From: Corynebacterium meridianum
GTDB lineage: Bacteria > Actinomycetota > Actinomycetes > Mycobacteriales > Mycobacteriaceae
Reading direction: 5' to 3'
Assembly (NCBI RefSeq): GCF_016342265.1
Contig: NZ_JAEIOS010000011.1
Coordinates: 558,001 to 622,000, forward strand
Length of the DNA: 64,000 nt
Part shown: piece by piece, positions 26,679 to 35,964 of the stretch
Numbering within the stretch: position 1 is the first letter of the stretch
Layout: every line of letters starts with the position of its first letter
Notes under the pieces: generated by a model
What the model saw: only the letters and a program-made list of their open reading frames with translations
What the model was told of the DNA's origin: nothing
The model's database searches: none
Position numbers and translations under genes: made by a program

Positions 26679-27644
26679 ATGACCGAGCAGCACCAGCACC
26701 CAGGCTCCCCCGAAAACTCCCCGAAGCGGATCGTGGTGATCACGACCGGCGGAACCATCGCGTGCACCACCGACCCGGATGGGGTCCTGCTCCCCACGGT
26801 GGCGGGGTCCGAGCTCCTCGCACCGGTCGCCGCCCGTTTCGAGGCCTCGGACGTGGCGTTCGACGTCCGCGAACTCAACCGGCTGGACTCATCCTCGATG
26901 ACCTTCGCCGACATCGACGAGATCCGGCGCGCGGTGGAGGACGCGCTGAGCGACCCGGAGGTCTCCGGCGTCGTAATCACCCACGGCACGGACTCGATGG
27001 AGGAGACCGCCGTGGCCCTCGACACTTTCCACGCGGACGACCGACCTGTGGTACTCACCGGGGCACAACTCCCCCACGATCATCCCGACGCGGACGGCCC
27101 ACTCAACCTGCTGGACGCGGTCAATGTGGTCACCTCCCCCACCGCCCGTGGAATCGGGGTTCTCATCGTGTTCGGCAGGGCGGTCCTCCCCGCACGCGGC
27201 GCGGTGAAGTGGCACACCACCGACGACCTCGCGTTCGCGACGAACGCCCCCGAGGAACCGACCCGGGCGGACGTTGTCCCGGCGGTGGATCTCGCGGACG
27301 TGGTCGTCCACATCATCCACGCCTACCCCGGCGCGCCACGGGAGCTCGTCGACTCGGCCCGCTCGGCGGGCGCGGACGGCCTCGTCATCGAGGCGATGGG
27401 GTCGGGGAACATCGGAACGGGACTCGCCGCAGCGGTGGGCGACGCGCTGCGCGACGGACTCCCGGTCGTGATCAGCACCCGGGTGCCCCGCGGCGAGGTC
27501 CGCGGAAGCTACGGTGGCGCCGGCGGCGGGGCGACGTTGAATTCCCTCGGCGCGGTCGGCTCAACCTACTTCCGCTCCGCACAGGCGAGGGTCCTGCTCG
27601 CGATCGCGATCGCCTCCGGGCGACATCCTGCAACCCTGTTCTGA
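26679..27644 (+). CDS. L-asparaginase
   Basis: This 321-residue enzyme hydrolyses asparagine to aspartate and ammonia. The first catalytic threonine is in ITTGGTIA (Thr near 26) and the second triad is THGTDSMEET (Thr104-Asp105). The block LTGAQLPHDHPDADGPLN matches type I/II asparaginases. No signal peptide is seen, so it is cytoplasmic by sequence. The start at ATG 26679 begins MTEQHQHP; the frame extends to 26538 but the upstream part is not protein-like. Convergent with the TM2 gene with a 20-bp gap. Confidence 0.93.
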   Translation: MTEQHQHPGSPENSPKRIVVITTGGTIACTTDPDGVLLPTVAGSELLAPVAARFEASDVAFDVRELNRLDSSSMTFADIDEIRRAVEDALSDPEVSGVVITHGTDSMEETAVALDTFHADDRPVVLTGAQLPHDHPDADGPLNLLDAVNVVTSPTARGIGVLIVFGRAVLPARGAVKWHTTDDLAFATNAPEEPTRADVVPAVDLADVVVHIIHAYPGAPRELVDSARSAGADGLVIEAMGSGNIGTGLAAAVGDALRDGLPVVISTRVPRGEVRGSYGGAGGGATLNSLGAVGSTYFRSAQARVLLAIAIASGRHPATLF

Positions 27645-27664
27645 TCCGATCCGGCTCCGGCCGG

Positions 27665-28372
27665 TCAACGCTTCAGCGGAATACCCTGCGCGTCCGTTGA
27701 GATCGAACCGGTCAACAGCTTGATCAGGTCGACGAACTTCCAGATGACGGACGGAAGCAGGAGAAAGAACCCGAATCCGAAAGTGATCAGGAATAACAGG
27801 AACGTGCCTCCGTACAGCGCGAGCTGCACGGTCCCGGTCTGTTTCTGCCCGATGTAGAAGTTGTGGACCCCCAGTTCCCCGAAGAACAGACAGAGTAGAA
27901 CGGCAGCCAGCCAGGATTTCTGCTCTCCACCGAACTGGTTGTACCCGTTCGCCTGCGGCCCGTACGCGGGCACCTGTGGCGCATACCCGTGCATCTGCTG
28001 GCTGTACGCCGGCACCTGCGGATCGTAAGCGTGGTCCGTCCGGTTTTGCGCCGGCGTCTGCACGGCATACCCCGGGTTGTACGACTGTGGCGTCTCCCGG
28101 ACCGCCGCGTCCGGGTTGGCAGATTCCGACACGGCGGTGTCGTCCCATCCCCCGGACAGTTGGTCGTCGTCGGACGCCTGCGGGTCCTGCCCCGTAACCC
28201 ACCAGTCCTCCGAGGGCGACGCCTCCCGGGAATCCGCACGCGGGCGGAGAGATTCAGACTCTTCGGAGTCATCCCAACCCAACGGACTCTGTGCGTTCCC
28301 TTCCATCGGAGAGGTTGATCCCTCACCGGAGGGCTGTCCGTATTCGGGTCGGGACGGATTGCTGTCGGTCAT
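27665..28372 (-). CDS. TM2 domain-containing membrane protein
   Basis: This 235-residue protein has a long soluble N-terminal part (about 1-150) rich in Ser, Asp, Gln, Pro and Tyr, with repeated VPAY and GYAPQ-type units. A C-terminal TM2 domain follows: SWLAAVLLCLFFGELGVHNF, YIGQKQTGTVQLALYGG, a second hydrophobic stretch and IWKFVDLIKLLTG. TM2 proteins have two TMs and a short loop and no defined biochemical role. The start ATG at 28372 has GAGGAGA upstream. The Tyr/Gln/Pro-rich region could be disordered and cytoplasmic. Confidence 0.88.
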   Translation of the reverse strand: MTDSNPSRPEYGQPSGEGSTSPMEGNAQSPLGWDDSEESESLRPRADSREASPSEDWWVTGQDPQASDDDQLSGGWDDTAVSESANPDAAVRETPQSYNPGYAVQTPAQNRTDHAYDPQVPAYSQQMHGYAPQVPAYGPQANGYNQFGGEQKSWLAAVLLCLFFGELGVHNFYIGQKQTGTVQLALYGGTFLLFLITFGFGFFLLLPSVIWKFVDLIKLLTGSISTDAQGIPLKR

Positions 28373-28505
28373 CGGGTCTCCTCATGAGGGTGTCGCGTCG
28401 GGGCCCACCGAGCGGAGCACAGTCCATCCGGCCGGGTATGCGGAAAACTCTACTTCATTTCCACAGCAGAAGAACCACAGGCTCACTGGACCGGAACCCC
28501 GTCCG

Positions 28506-29900
28506 TCACCCGTCCCCGCAGTCTTCCCGGGATGCGAACCAGTCATCCCAGTCCAGGGAATCGAGGGGGTCCGCCGAGCAGAGACTCGGATCATTCTCGT
28601 CGAAGTTCCGGGTCCTGCCACGATCGGTGGTCCGGGTCTCGAAGCGGACCGAGACGATTCCGTGGCCCGCCCCCTGCACCCAGCCGTGCCCGTACTCGGG
28701 GTGGTGGACGTCCTCGGTCGCCTTCCACCTCGATTCGGGTGCGGGTTCCGTCACGGTCAGCACCGGTGGCTCATTCGTGGAACCGCGCACGCCCACCTCG
28801 TAGTCGGCGTCCGGTTCGGGCACCGTGATCCGCTGGTCGAGCTCCGGGAAGAGAACGTTCTGGCGGGCGTGCTCGAGCCCGGAGAAGCTCACACCGACCA
28901 GCCTGATCGGGCCAACTTCGTCCGGGTAGCGGGCCAGATTGTGTGCCACGGCCACGAGCGTGGCCTTCTCGTCGGTCGTGTACGGCAGCGACTGCGAGCG
29001 GGACTCCGTACGGAAGTCGGCCATCTTCAGTTTCACGGTGACCGTCCGGGCACCGCGCCCGTCGGCCAAAAGCCGGCGGTGGGCACCCGCGGCAGCCCGG
29101 TCGATGGCTTCGTCCACCTCCGCGACCGTGGTGAGGTCCTTCGGGTAGGTGTGCTCCGTGGAGATCTGCTTCGCTACTGCACGGGGGGCCACCGGCCGGT
29201 CATCGTGGCCGCGCGCCAGGCGCCACAGGGCCACCCCAACGGTTGACCCGAGGCTTATCCTGACCTCGGCCTCCGTCATCGCGGCGAAATCGGCGATCGT
29301 GTCCACCCCCAGCTGGTGGAGTTTCGCCTCCGCGACTGGTCCGATACCCCAGAGTTTCCGGACCGGCAGCGGATCGAGCATCTCGCGCTGTCTTTCCACG
29401 GGGATGACGTAGACGCCGTCGGGTTTCGCCTCCCCCGAGCCGATCTTCGCGTACTGCTTCCCGGAACCGGCTCCGATCGAGCACGGCAGGCCGGTCTCGG
29501 CCTTGACCTCCGAGCGGAGGTTCTCCGCCCAGTCCCGGACCTCGTCCGGGGTCGCGCCGACCAGCTCCGGGGGTTCCATGAATGCCTCGTCGATGGAGAG
29601 CTGCTCGATGATCCCCGCGTGCCGCCGGATGACCTCGAACACCCGGCGTGACGCCGCCGAGTAGACCCTTCCGCGTGGTGTGATCACCACCGCCCCGAAA
29701 CCGACGAGCTTCTTCGCCTGGTGCATGGGCATCGCGGAGTGCGCCCCGAAGGCGCGCGCCTGGTAGGACGCACCGGCCACGACTCCCCGCCCCGAGACAC
29801 CACCGACCAGAACGGGACGGCCCCGGAGCGTGGGACGGGTCAGCTGTTCGACGGAGGCGTAGAACGCATCCATGTCTACGTGCAGCACCCACCGTTGCAT
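28506..29900 (-). CDS. dinB: DNA polymerase IV (Y family)
   Basis: This 464-residue translesion polymerase has the catalytic motifs HVDMDAFYASVEQ (Asp9, Asp11) and LSIDEAFME (Asp104, Glu105). The HhH region reads LWGIGPVAEAKLHQLGV, followed by a little-finger domain. The sequence QNVLF in the C-terminal part matches a beta-clamp binding motif. It has about 100 extra residues after the usual Pol IV end, with HPEYGHGWVQGAGHGIVSVR typical of actinobacterial DinB2/DinX. The ATG at 29900 follows TACGCT (29908-29913) by 7 nt, so the mRNA is probably leaderless. A degenerate SOS box (29921-29936) overlaps the promoter. Confidence 0.95.
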   Translation of the reverse strand: MQRWVLHVDMDAFYASVEQLTRPTLRGRPVLVGGVSGRGVVAGASYQARAFGAHSAMPMHQAKKLVGFGAVVITPRGRVYSAASRRVFEVIRRHAGIIEQLSIDEAFMEPPELVGATPDEVRDWAENLRSEVKAETGLPCSIGAGSGKQYAKIGSGEAKPDGVYVIPVERQREMLDPLPVRKLWGIGPVAEAKLHQLGVDTIADFAAMTEAEVRISLGSTVGVALWRLARGHDDRPVAPRAVAKQISTEHTYPKDLTTVAEVDEAIDRAAAGAHRRLLADGRGARTVTVKLKMADFRTESRSQSLPYTTDEKATLVAVAHNLARYPDEVGPIRLVGVSFSGLEHARQNVLFPELDQRITVPEPDADYEVGVRGSTNEPPVLTVTEPAPESRWKATEDVHHPEYGHGWVQGAGHGIVSVRFETRTTDRGRTRNFDENDPSLCSADPLDSLDWDDWFASREDCGDG

Positions 29901-29920
29901 GGGAATCAGCGTATCGCGAA

Positions 29921-29936
29921 ACGAACATGTGGGCGA
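29921..29936. promoter_or_regulatory. Degenerate LexA (SOS) box upstream of dinB
   Basis: The sequence ACGAACATGTGGGCGA matches the corynebacterial SOS consensus TCGAACANNTGTTCGA well in its left half and with two mismatches in the right. It lies 8 to 23 bp upstream of the likely -10 (29908-29913), covering the -35 region, where a repressor would block RNA polymerase. Confidence 0.4.
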
Positions 29937-30009
29937 ATGACCGGCCGGGCCACCTCCCGTCCGGCGGCCCGGAACAGAGCGGGCGCCCGCTCTGTCGTGG
30001 GTGGGTGGA

Positions 30010-33000
30010 TCAGGCCTTCGCCACCACCGCGGTGACCCCGGGGACGATGTCGTGCACGTCGCCGGCGAGCTCCCCGGTACGGACCTCGAAACCGGTTGCG
30101 AGAACCTCTCCGGCGATGAGCTCGCGGTGACGCTCCGCCCACTCCAGCTTGTCCGCGGGGACAGACAGTTCGACGGTGATCCGGTCGGAGACCTCGAAGC
30201 CGCTGGCCTTCCGGGCGTCCTGCAGGCCACGGACGATGTCCGCCGCCCAGCCCTCGGCCTCGAGCTCCGGGGTGACCGTCAGATCGAGGACGACCAGGCC
30301 CTCGGCTCCGTCGACCTGTGCGGTGGACTCCGGGTCGGCGGCCTTGAGACGCTCGGTGTACTCGTTGGCCTTCAACGAGATACCGTCCGCGACGACTGTG
30401 TCACCCTCGCGGGTGTAGTTCCCGGACTTCACCGCCTTGATCACGCGCTGGACGTCCTTCCCGAGACGCGGTCCGGCCTCACGGGCGTTCACGACGACCT
30501 CGAAGCGTCCGACGGAGTCGACGTCGTCGGTGAGGGCGACCTCCTTGACGTTGACCTCGTCCCGCAGGATGGAGGTGAACGGTGCGAGCAGATCGGACTC
30601 CGGCATCGCCACCGTGAGCTTCGGCAGAGGCAGCCGGTTGCGCAGCTTGTGGGACTTGCGCACGGAGCTCGCCGCGGAGCACACGCCCCGGATCTGGTCC
30701 ATTGCACGGACGAGGTCCTCGTCGACGGGGAAGTCGGTGGGATCCGGGTAGTCGGTGAGGTGGACGGAGCGGCCGCCGGTGAGACCCCGCCAGATGACCT
30801 CGGTGACCATGGGGAGCAGCGGGGCGGCGACGCGTGCGAGTGTCTCGAGCACGGTGTAGAGGGTGTTGAATGCCTCAGGGTGTTCGGTGTCACCGGCCCA
30901 GAACCGCTCCCTGGAGCGACGCACGTACCAGTTGGTGAGGGCGTCACAGAACCAGCGGACCTCATCGCAGGCGCGGGCGATGTCCGTGCCGTCGAGGGCG
31001 TCCCGGACGTTCGTGACGAGGTTGTGCAGCTTCGCCAGGATGTACCGGTCGAGGACGTTGTCGGAGTCGGTGGACCACTCCGCGGGCTTCGAGGAGTACA
31101 GCTGCAGGAAGCTGTAGGCGTTCCACATCGGCAGCAGCGCCTGCCGGACGCCCTCGCGGATGCCCTGCTCGGTGACGATGAGGTTGCCGCCACGCAGGAT
31201 CGGCGAGCTCATCAGGAACCAGCGCATCGCGTCGGATCCGTCACGGTCGAAGACCTCGTTGACGTTCGGGTAGTTCCCCTTCGACTTGCTCATCTTCAGT
31301 CCGTCGTCGCCGAGCACGATGCCGTGGGCGACGCACTTCCGGAAGGCCGGCTTGTCGAACAGTGCGGTGGACAGGACGTGCATGGTGTAGAACCAGCCGC
31401 GGGTCTGTCCCGAGTACTCGACGATGAAGTCCGCCGGCCAGTGCGTCTCCACCCAGTCCTTGTTCTCGAAGGGGTAGTGCTTCTGGGCGAAGCTCATGGA
31501 TCCGGACTCGAACCAGCAGTCCAGCACCTCGGGGACGCGGTGCATCGTGGACTTCCCGGTGGGGTCATCGGGGTTCGGACGGGTGAGCGCATCGATGTGC
31601 GGGCGGTGCAGGGACTCGGGTCGACGTCCGAAGTCACGCTCGAGTTCGTCGAGTGAGCCGTACACGTCAACGCGGGGGTACTCGTCGGAGTCGGACACCC
31701 ACACGGGGATCGGGGAGCCCCAGTAGCGGTTACGGGAGATGTTCCAGTCCCGTGCACCCTCGAGCCACTTGCCGAACTGTCCGTCCCGGATGTGGGACGG
31801 CATCCACTCGATCTCCTCGCGGTTCAGCTCGACCATCCGGTCGCGGAACTTGGTGACGGCGACGAACCAGCTCGGCAGCGCCATGTAGATCAGCGGCTCA
31901 CCGGAGCGCCAGGAGTGCGGGTAGGAGTGCTCGATGGTCTGGTGCCGCAGAACCCTGCCCCGGGCCTTGAGATCCCGGATGATGTCCTTGTTCGCGTCGA
32001 AGACGAGCATGCCCTCGTAGTCGGGCACCTGGGCGGTGAACTTACCGTCCATGTCGACCGGAACGACGACCTCGACGTCATTGGCCTGGCAGATCAGCAT
32101 GTCGTCCTCACCGAAGGCGGGAGCCTGGTGGACGATGCCGGTGCCGTCCTCGGTGGTGACGTACTCGGCCCCGAGTATCCGGAATCCGTTCTCCACGGGG
32201 AAGAACGTGAAGATGGGTTCGTAGGTGAAGCCCACCAGGTCCGAGCCCGGGAAGGTCGCCAGCACCTCGTGGTCCTCGCCGAGTTCCTTGGCGTACGCGC
32301 CGACGAGAGCCTCCGCGAGGAGGATCTTCCGGCCGACGAAGTCGGCGTGGCCCGACTCACCGATCCTGGCAAGTACGTAGTCGACGCCGGGGTTGACGGC
32401 CAACGCCGCGTTGGAGGGCAGCGTCCAGGGGGTGGTCGTCCAGGCGATCGCCGCGGCGTCGGCGAGCTCGGGGTGCTCGGCCAGCGTCTTCTCCGCGGCC
32501 GATCCCTCGAGCGCACCGGTGAGCGGCATCGTGATCGTCAGGGTCGGGTCCTGCCGCATCTTGTAGGAGTCATCGAGACGGGTCTCCTGGTTGGACAGGG
32601 GCGTGTGCTCAGCCCAGGAATACGGCAGAACGCGGAAGCCCTGGTAGATCAGCCCCTTGTCGTAGAGCTCCTTGAACGCCCACATGACGGACTCCATGAA
32701 GTCCGAGTCCATGGTCTTGTATCCGTTGTCGAAGTCCACCCACCGTGCCTGCCGGGTAACGTAGTCCTTCCACTCCTCGGTGTAGCGCAGGACGGAGGAG
32801 GCGCAGTACTCGTTGAACTTCTCGAGGCCCATGGACTCGATCTCACCCTTGTCCTTGATGCCGAGCTGCTTCTCGGCCTCGAGCTCGGCGGGCAGGCCGT
32901 GGCAGTCCCAGCCGAAGACCCGTTCGACGCGCTTCCCGCGCATCGTCTGGAACCGGGGGACGATGTCCTTGACGTAGCCGGTGAGCAGGTGTCCGTAGTG

Positions 33001-33192
33001 CGGGAGGCCGTTGGCGAAGGGCGGTCCGTCGTAGAAGACGTACTCGGGCGCGCCGTCCCGCTGATCGATGGACTGACGGAAGGTTCCGTCGGCACGCCAG
33101 AAGTCGAGTACCGACTTCTCCATGTCAGGGAAACGGGTGGAGCCTCCGGTGAGATCCACCTTCGGGTAGACACCGCCAACTGGGTTATTCAT
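30010..33192 (-). CDS. ileS: Isoleucyl-tRNA synthetase
   Basis: This 1060-residue class I synthetase charges tRNA-Ile. The HIGH motif reads HYGH (65-68 in NGLPHYGHL), and KMSKS reads KMSKSKGN (near residues 629-636). A CP1 editing domain ([16 protein letters not shown], later [15 protein letters not shown]) and an anticodon-binding C-terminal region ([24 protein letters not shown]) are present. No C-terminal zinc-knuckle is seen, as in the long eukaryote-like (type 2) IleS proteins. The ATG at 33192 has AAGGAG upstream, and that site is predicted to be controlled by the T-box leader. Length is normal for the type. Confidence 0.97.
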   Translation of the reverse strand: MNNPVGGVYPKVDLTGGSTRFPDMEKSVLDFWRADGTFRQSIDQRDGAPEYVFYDGPPFANGLPHYGHLLTGYVKDIVPRFQTMRGKRVERVFGWDCHGLPAELEAEKQLGIKDKGEIESMGLEKFNEYCASSVLRYTEEWKDYVTRQARWVDFDNGYKTMDSDFMESVMWAFKELYDKGLIYQGFRVLPYSWAEHTPLSNQETRLDDSYKMRQDPTLTITMPLTGALEGSAAEKTLAEHPELADAAAIAWTTTPWTLPSNAALAVNPGVDYVLARIGESGHADFVGRKILLAEALVGAYAKELGEDHEVLATFPGSDLVGFTYEPIFTFFPVENGFRILGAEYVTTEDGTGIVHQAPAFGEDDMLICQANDVEVVVPVDMDGKFTAQVPDYEGMLVFDANKDIIRDLKARGRVLRHQTIEHSYPHSWRSGEPLIYMALPSWFVAVTKFRDRMVELNREEIEWMPSHIRDGQFGKWLEGARDWNISRNRYWGSPIPVWVSDSDEYPRVDVYGSLDELERDFGRRPESLHRPHIDALTRPNPDDPTGKSTMHRVPEVLDCWFESGSMSFAQKHYPFENKDWVETHWPADFIVEYSGQTRGWFYTMHVLSTALFDKPAFRKCVAHGIVLGDDGLKMSKSKGNYPNVNEVFDRDGSDAMRWFLMSSPILRGGNLIVTEQGIREGVRQALLPMWNAYSFLQLYSSKPAEWSTDSDNVLDRYILAKLHNLVTNVRDALDGTDIARACDEVRWFCDALTNWYVRRSRERFWAGDTEHPEAFNTLYTVLETLARVAAPLLPMVTEVIWRGLTGGRSVHLTDYPDPTDFPVDEDLVRAMDQIRGVCSAASSVRKSHKLRNRLPLPKLTVAMPESDLLAPFTSILRDEVNVKEVALTDDVDSVGRFEVVVNAREAGPRLGKDVQRVIKAVKSGNYTREGDTVVADGISLKANEYTERLKAADPESTAQVDGAEGLVVLDLTVTPELEAEGWAADIVRGLQDARKASGFEVSDRITVELSVPADKLEWAERHRELIAGEVLATGFEVRTGELAGDVHDIVPGVTAVVAKA

Positions 33193-33470
33193 GGGCGTTC
33201 AACGCTCCTTGCGTTCGAGGACAATCAATGAAAGGTGCTCATCGTGTGCGGGGACGCCCCGGATCAACCGGCACGCGGTACCACCCTGCTTGGGCACCTT
33301 TGAGGGCGCCCCACTTGATTGTCTTCGAGAAGGTCTGTCACGGTCCCACCCGTCCGGTTCTACTGGGAGCCACGGTACGGAGACCGCGGTATCTGTTCTT
33401 CCGGATGGCTCCCCGGTGATGGCCGGATCACTGCCTTGCGTGCTCCCCGCCGGGGAAGCATGACGCGAAC
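33193..33470 (-). promoter_or_regulatory. T-box leader of ileS (translational riboswitch)
   Basis: On the minus strand the leader contains the canonical T-box AGCAGGGTGGTACCGCG (33274-33290), whose bulge pairs with the uncharged tRNA-Ile CCA end. Upstream, the stretch GATCCGGCCATCACCGG fits the ultra-short stem I of actinobacterial ileS leaders, with AUC as specifier codon. There is no intrinsic terminator before the ATG. Instead the ribosome site AAGGAGCG (just upstream of 33192) can pair with downstream leader sequence, so control is likely at translation initiation. The region 33193-33496 has no protein gene. Confidence 0.9.
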
Positions 33471-33472
33471 AA

Positions 33473-33500
33473 AGTATAACTCACGGGAACCCGCGGTCAA
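33473..33500 (-). promoter_or_regulatory. Sigma-A promoter of the ileS T-box transcript
   Basis: On the minus strand TTGACC (33495-33500) and TATACT (33473-33478) are separated by 16 bp, both close to consensus. It gives a leader of about 275 nt, consistent with the T-box. The -35 lies over the last codons of the small membrane protein gene. Confidence 0.75.
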
Positions 33501-33676
33501 TCCTCCGGCCGCTCGCGCCTCCGATGGCTCTTGATCGCCATGTCCGCCACGAGGAATCCCAGCCCCACTGCGGCGTCGGCGATGAGCAGCCAGGAATAGA
33601 CGTCCGAACCTGACTGGACGGTCATCACCAGAAGCCCGAACCCGATCAGGGCGGTGACGAGGGCGGCGATCAGCAT
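33497..33676 (-). CDS. Small membrane protein, 59 residues
   Basis: This frame encodes MLIAALVTALIGFGLLVMTV, a short SGSDVYSW link, LLIADAAVGLGFLVADMAI and a basic tail KSHRRRERPED. The two hydrophobic helices with a positive C-terminus make a plausible two-TM protein. Its position between divIVA and ileS is occupied by a similar small gene in other corynebacteria, to my recollection. A ribosome site AAGGGACG lies upstream of the ATG. Function unknown; a link to DivIVA membrane recruitment is speculation. Confidence 0.65.
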   Translation of the reverse strand: MLIAALVTALIGFGLLVMTVQSGSDVYSWLLIADAAVGLGFLVADMAIKSHRRRERPED

Positions 33677-33732
33677 GGCGTCCCTTCTCGACGGATCGTG
33701 CGGTGTGTGACTGCGGTGTGTGGCAAGGCGAA

Positions 33733-33768
33733 AGACGACAGGCCTCCCCGCGGGGAGGCCTGTCGTCT
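33733..33768. terminator. divIVA terminator hairpin
   Basis: A perfect 17-bp stem AGACGACAGGCCTCCCC (33733-33749) pairs with 33752-33768 around a 2-nt GC centre, just after the divIVA stop. It separates divIVA from the downstream small gene and ileS. Confidence 0.85.
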
Positions 33769-33785
33769 GGGGTGATTCGCGGGGT

Positions 33786-34799
33786 CTAGGCCTTGCCCTC
33801 GTTGTCCCCGCCGTTGGGGGCGGCGAAGCCGCGGCTGGACAACTCCTCTAGCTGGCTCTCGAGGAAGGTCTTCATGCGGGTACGGTACTCCCGCTCAAAG
33901 GTCCGGAGCTCGGCGATACGGGCCTCCAGGACGGACTGCTTGTTCTTCACCGTGGCCATGATCTCGGTGTGCTTGCGCTCGGCGTCGGACTGCAGCGCAT
34001 CGGCCTTGTCCTTCGCCTGCTTCAGCTGTGCCTCGGCCTGTGCGTTGGCGTCGGAGACCATGGATTCGGAGGTCTTCTTCGCCTCGGCGACCATGGTGTC
34101 GGCCTTCTTCGTCGCCTCGCTCACGAGGGTCTCCGCGCGGGAGTTGGCCTGGCTGAGCTTCTGCTCGGCCTCGGAGTTGGCCTTGGAGAGCTTCTCGGAT
34201 GCCTGCTTCTCGGCGTTCGCCACCAGCGTCTTCGATTTCTGTGTCGCCTCGGAGAGTTCCTTCTCGGCGGCGGCGTGCGCCTCGTCGAGCATCGACTTCG
34301 ACTCGGTGCGGGCGTCCGCCTGGATGCGGTCGGCGACCTCCTGCGCGAGCCCGAGAACCCTGGCGGCCTGCACCTGGCTGTCGGCGCTGGACGCGGCGGG
34401 AGCGGCTGCGGGTGCCGCGGAAGAAGCCCTGGCGGCCTTCTCGGCCTCGGCCTTGGCATCCGCGGCTGCCTTGCGCGCCTGATCCGCCTCGCTGCGGGCC
34501 TTCTTCGTGGCTTCGTTCGCCTCGGCGAGCTTGCGCTCGTAGTCCGCCCGGATCTCCTTCTCGATCTTCGAACGGAGCGCGCCCTCATCCACGCCGGCAG
34601 AGCCGGAACCGGCCTGCTTCAGTTCGTTGTTCGCTTCCTCGACCCGCTGCTGCAGGTCTTCCTTCTCGTCGATCAGACGACCGAGGGTGTCTTCGACCAT
34701 GTCGAGGAACTGATCAACCTCGTCCTCGTTGTAGCCACGCTTTCCGATCGGCGGTTTGCTGAAAGCGACATTGTGCACGTCGGCTGGAGTCAGCGGCAT
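33786..34799 (-). CDS. divIVA: DivIVA/Wag31 polar growth coiled-coil protein
   Basis: This 337-residue protein marks cell poles and recruits the elongation machinery in corynebacteria and mycobacteria. The N-terminal membrane-binding domain is [20 protein letters not shown] plus [21 protein letters not shown] (1 to about 45). A long coiled coil rich in Ala/Glu/Lys follows, with an Ala/Pro-rich break ([13 protein letters not shown], about residues 125-137) and a second coiled coil to the C-terminus. The heptad pattern of EA and KA repeats is evident. The gene ends the growth block and is followed by a strong terminator. Phosphorylation by PknA/B-type kinases is known for the family. Confidence 0.96.
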   Translation of the reverse strand: MPLTPADVHNVAFSKPPIGKRGYNEDEVDQFLDMVEDTLGRLIDEKEDLQQRVEEANNELKQAGSGSAGVDEGALRSKIEKEIRADYERKLAEANEATKKARSEADQARKAAADAKAEAEKAARASSAAPAAAPAASSADSQVQAARVLGLAQEVADRIQADARTESKSMLDEAHAAAEKELSEATQKSKTLVANAEKQASEKLSKANSEAEQKLSQANSRAETLVSEATKKADTMVAEAKKTSESMVSDANAQAEAQLKQAKDKADALQSDAERKHTEIMATVKNKQSVLEARIAELRTFEREYRTRMKTFLESQLEELSSRGFAAPNGGDNEGKA

Positions 34800-35004
34800 G
34801 GACGGTTCCCTTCGCTCGTTGGTGGACCCTGGTGAAACTTCGGTGTATCGGGCCCCTGGTGCCCACAGTGGTCATCTGCGGTTCATTGACTGATCCGATA
34901 TTACTTCTAATTATCGCGAAAGTGTACCTGGGCGTTTCACCGTGTCGGAAATACTCGGACATCTTCAAACCGCAAAAGTTCTTCGCGGCGGAAATTACCC
35001 GTCG

Positions 35005-35295
35005 TCAGCGCAGCATCATCCCGAGAACGATCGCCGCCAGCCAGAGAATGAGGAAAAGGACGATGATCGACATGTCGAGCGCCACATTTCCCATTCGCAG
35101 GGGTGGAATCACCCGACGCAGCGCCTTGACGGGCGGATCGGTCAGAACGAACAGGGGTTCGGCGAGATACGCGAACCACCGTGGCGGCCGGAAGTTCCGG
35201 GAGAACGAATGGATCATCTCGACAACGATCCGCAGTACGAGAATGTAGCTGTAGATCCGGATGAGCAGCAGCAGAATCAGGATGATTGGGTTCAC
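35005..35295 (-). CDS. YggT family membrane protein
   Basis: This 96-residue protein has two hydrophobic regions: residues 3-25 (IILILLLLIRIYSYILVLRI) and the C-terminal helix (LDMSIIVLFLILWLAAIVLG). The conserved central motif is AEPLFVLTDPPVKALRRVIPP. YggT proteins sit between sepF and divIVA in many Gram-positive bacteria. The fold is small and integral; no reaction is known, though roles in osmotic stress or septation have been suggested for homologues. Start ATG at 35295. Confidence 0.92.
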   Translation of the reverse strand: MNPIILILLLLIRIYSYILVLRIVVEMIHSFSRNFRPPRWFAYLAEPLFVLTDPPVKALRRVIPPLRMGNVALDMSIIVLFLILWLAAIVLGMMLR

Positions 35296-35330
35296 CGGTC
35301 CGAGCCTATCGGATCAGGGGCCGGACACGC

Positions 35331-35374
35331 GACACCCCCGCATGCGGACGGTTTCAACCGGATGCGGGGGTGTC
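35331..35374 (-). terminator. sepF terminator
   Basis: The arms GACACCCCCGCAT (35331-35343) and ATGCGGGGGTGTC (35362-35374) make a perfect 13-bp stem, with a smaller CGG/CCG pairing inside the 18-nt loop. It lies 51 bp past the sepF stop and before yggT. Confidence 0.75.
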
Positions 35375-35424
35375 GATCGCGGGGGCGCGATCAGGATGGG
35401 GCGCCCAGGTGGGCGAACCGGGGA

Positions 35425-35889
35425 TCAGCGGATTCCCGCGGCTTCCTCGAGCTCGGCGATCGTGACCTCGACGTCATCCGGGATGAGCGCGAAGGTCAGG
35501 GGCGAGAGTTTGCGCATTTCTCCGCGGAGCGCGAACACGAGTCCGGCGGCGAAGTCGATGACGCGCCGTGCCTCTTCGCGGTCCATGGAGTTCAGGTCGA
35601 TCACCACGGCGTCACCGGCGCGGAAGGGTTCACCCACCCGGGTGCACTGCTTGAAGCTGACGAGCCGGACGGGAACGATGGTCGCGGCATAGGACTGCGG
35701 CTCGTAGGCGGGTCGGGGCGAGCCGTAGCTGTAGCCACGACCGGCTGCGCGTGTCACGGGAGCGTAGTTGTCCCCGGGTGCGACGGTGTCGTCGTAGTCG
35801 ACATCGTCACGGTAGTACGCCGCGTCGTGCGGCCCGTCCTCGTAGGGCGCCAGTCCGAAGAACTCCTTGAACTTCTTGACACTCGACAT
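35425..35889 (-). CDS. sepF: Cell division protein SepF
   Basis: This 154-residue protein anchors FtsZ to the membrane in actinobacteria, which lack FtsA. It begins MSSVKKFKEFFGLAPYED, an amphipathic membrane-targeting helix, then an acidic and Tyr-rich linker (DAAYYRDDVDYDD). The C-terminal globular domain (about 75-154) has GDAVVIDLNSMDREEARRV and FAAGLVFALRGEM, the core FtsZ-binding fold. The ATG at 35889 is preferred; an upstream frame to 35910 adds seven residues. Its partner ftsZ, carrying the C-terminal tail DVPDFLR, is three genes upstream. Confidence 0.95.
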   Translation of the reverse strand: MSSVKKFKEFFGLAPYEDGPHDAAYYRDDVDYDDTVAPGDNYAPVTRAAGRGYSYGSPRPAYEPQSYAATIVPVRLVSFKQCTRVGEPFRAGDAVVIDLNSMDREEARRVIDFAAGLVFALRGEMRKLSPLTFALIPDDVEVTIAELEEAAGIR

Positions 35890-35964
35890 GTAGTTTCCTT
35901 TGCTTCTCAAGGGACGTCGGCTAGCGCGTCCTCCGGTCGTCTCCCACTGCGGTTTGTCACCACC

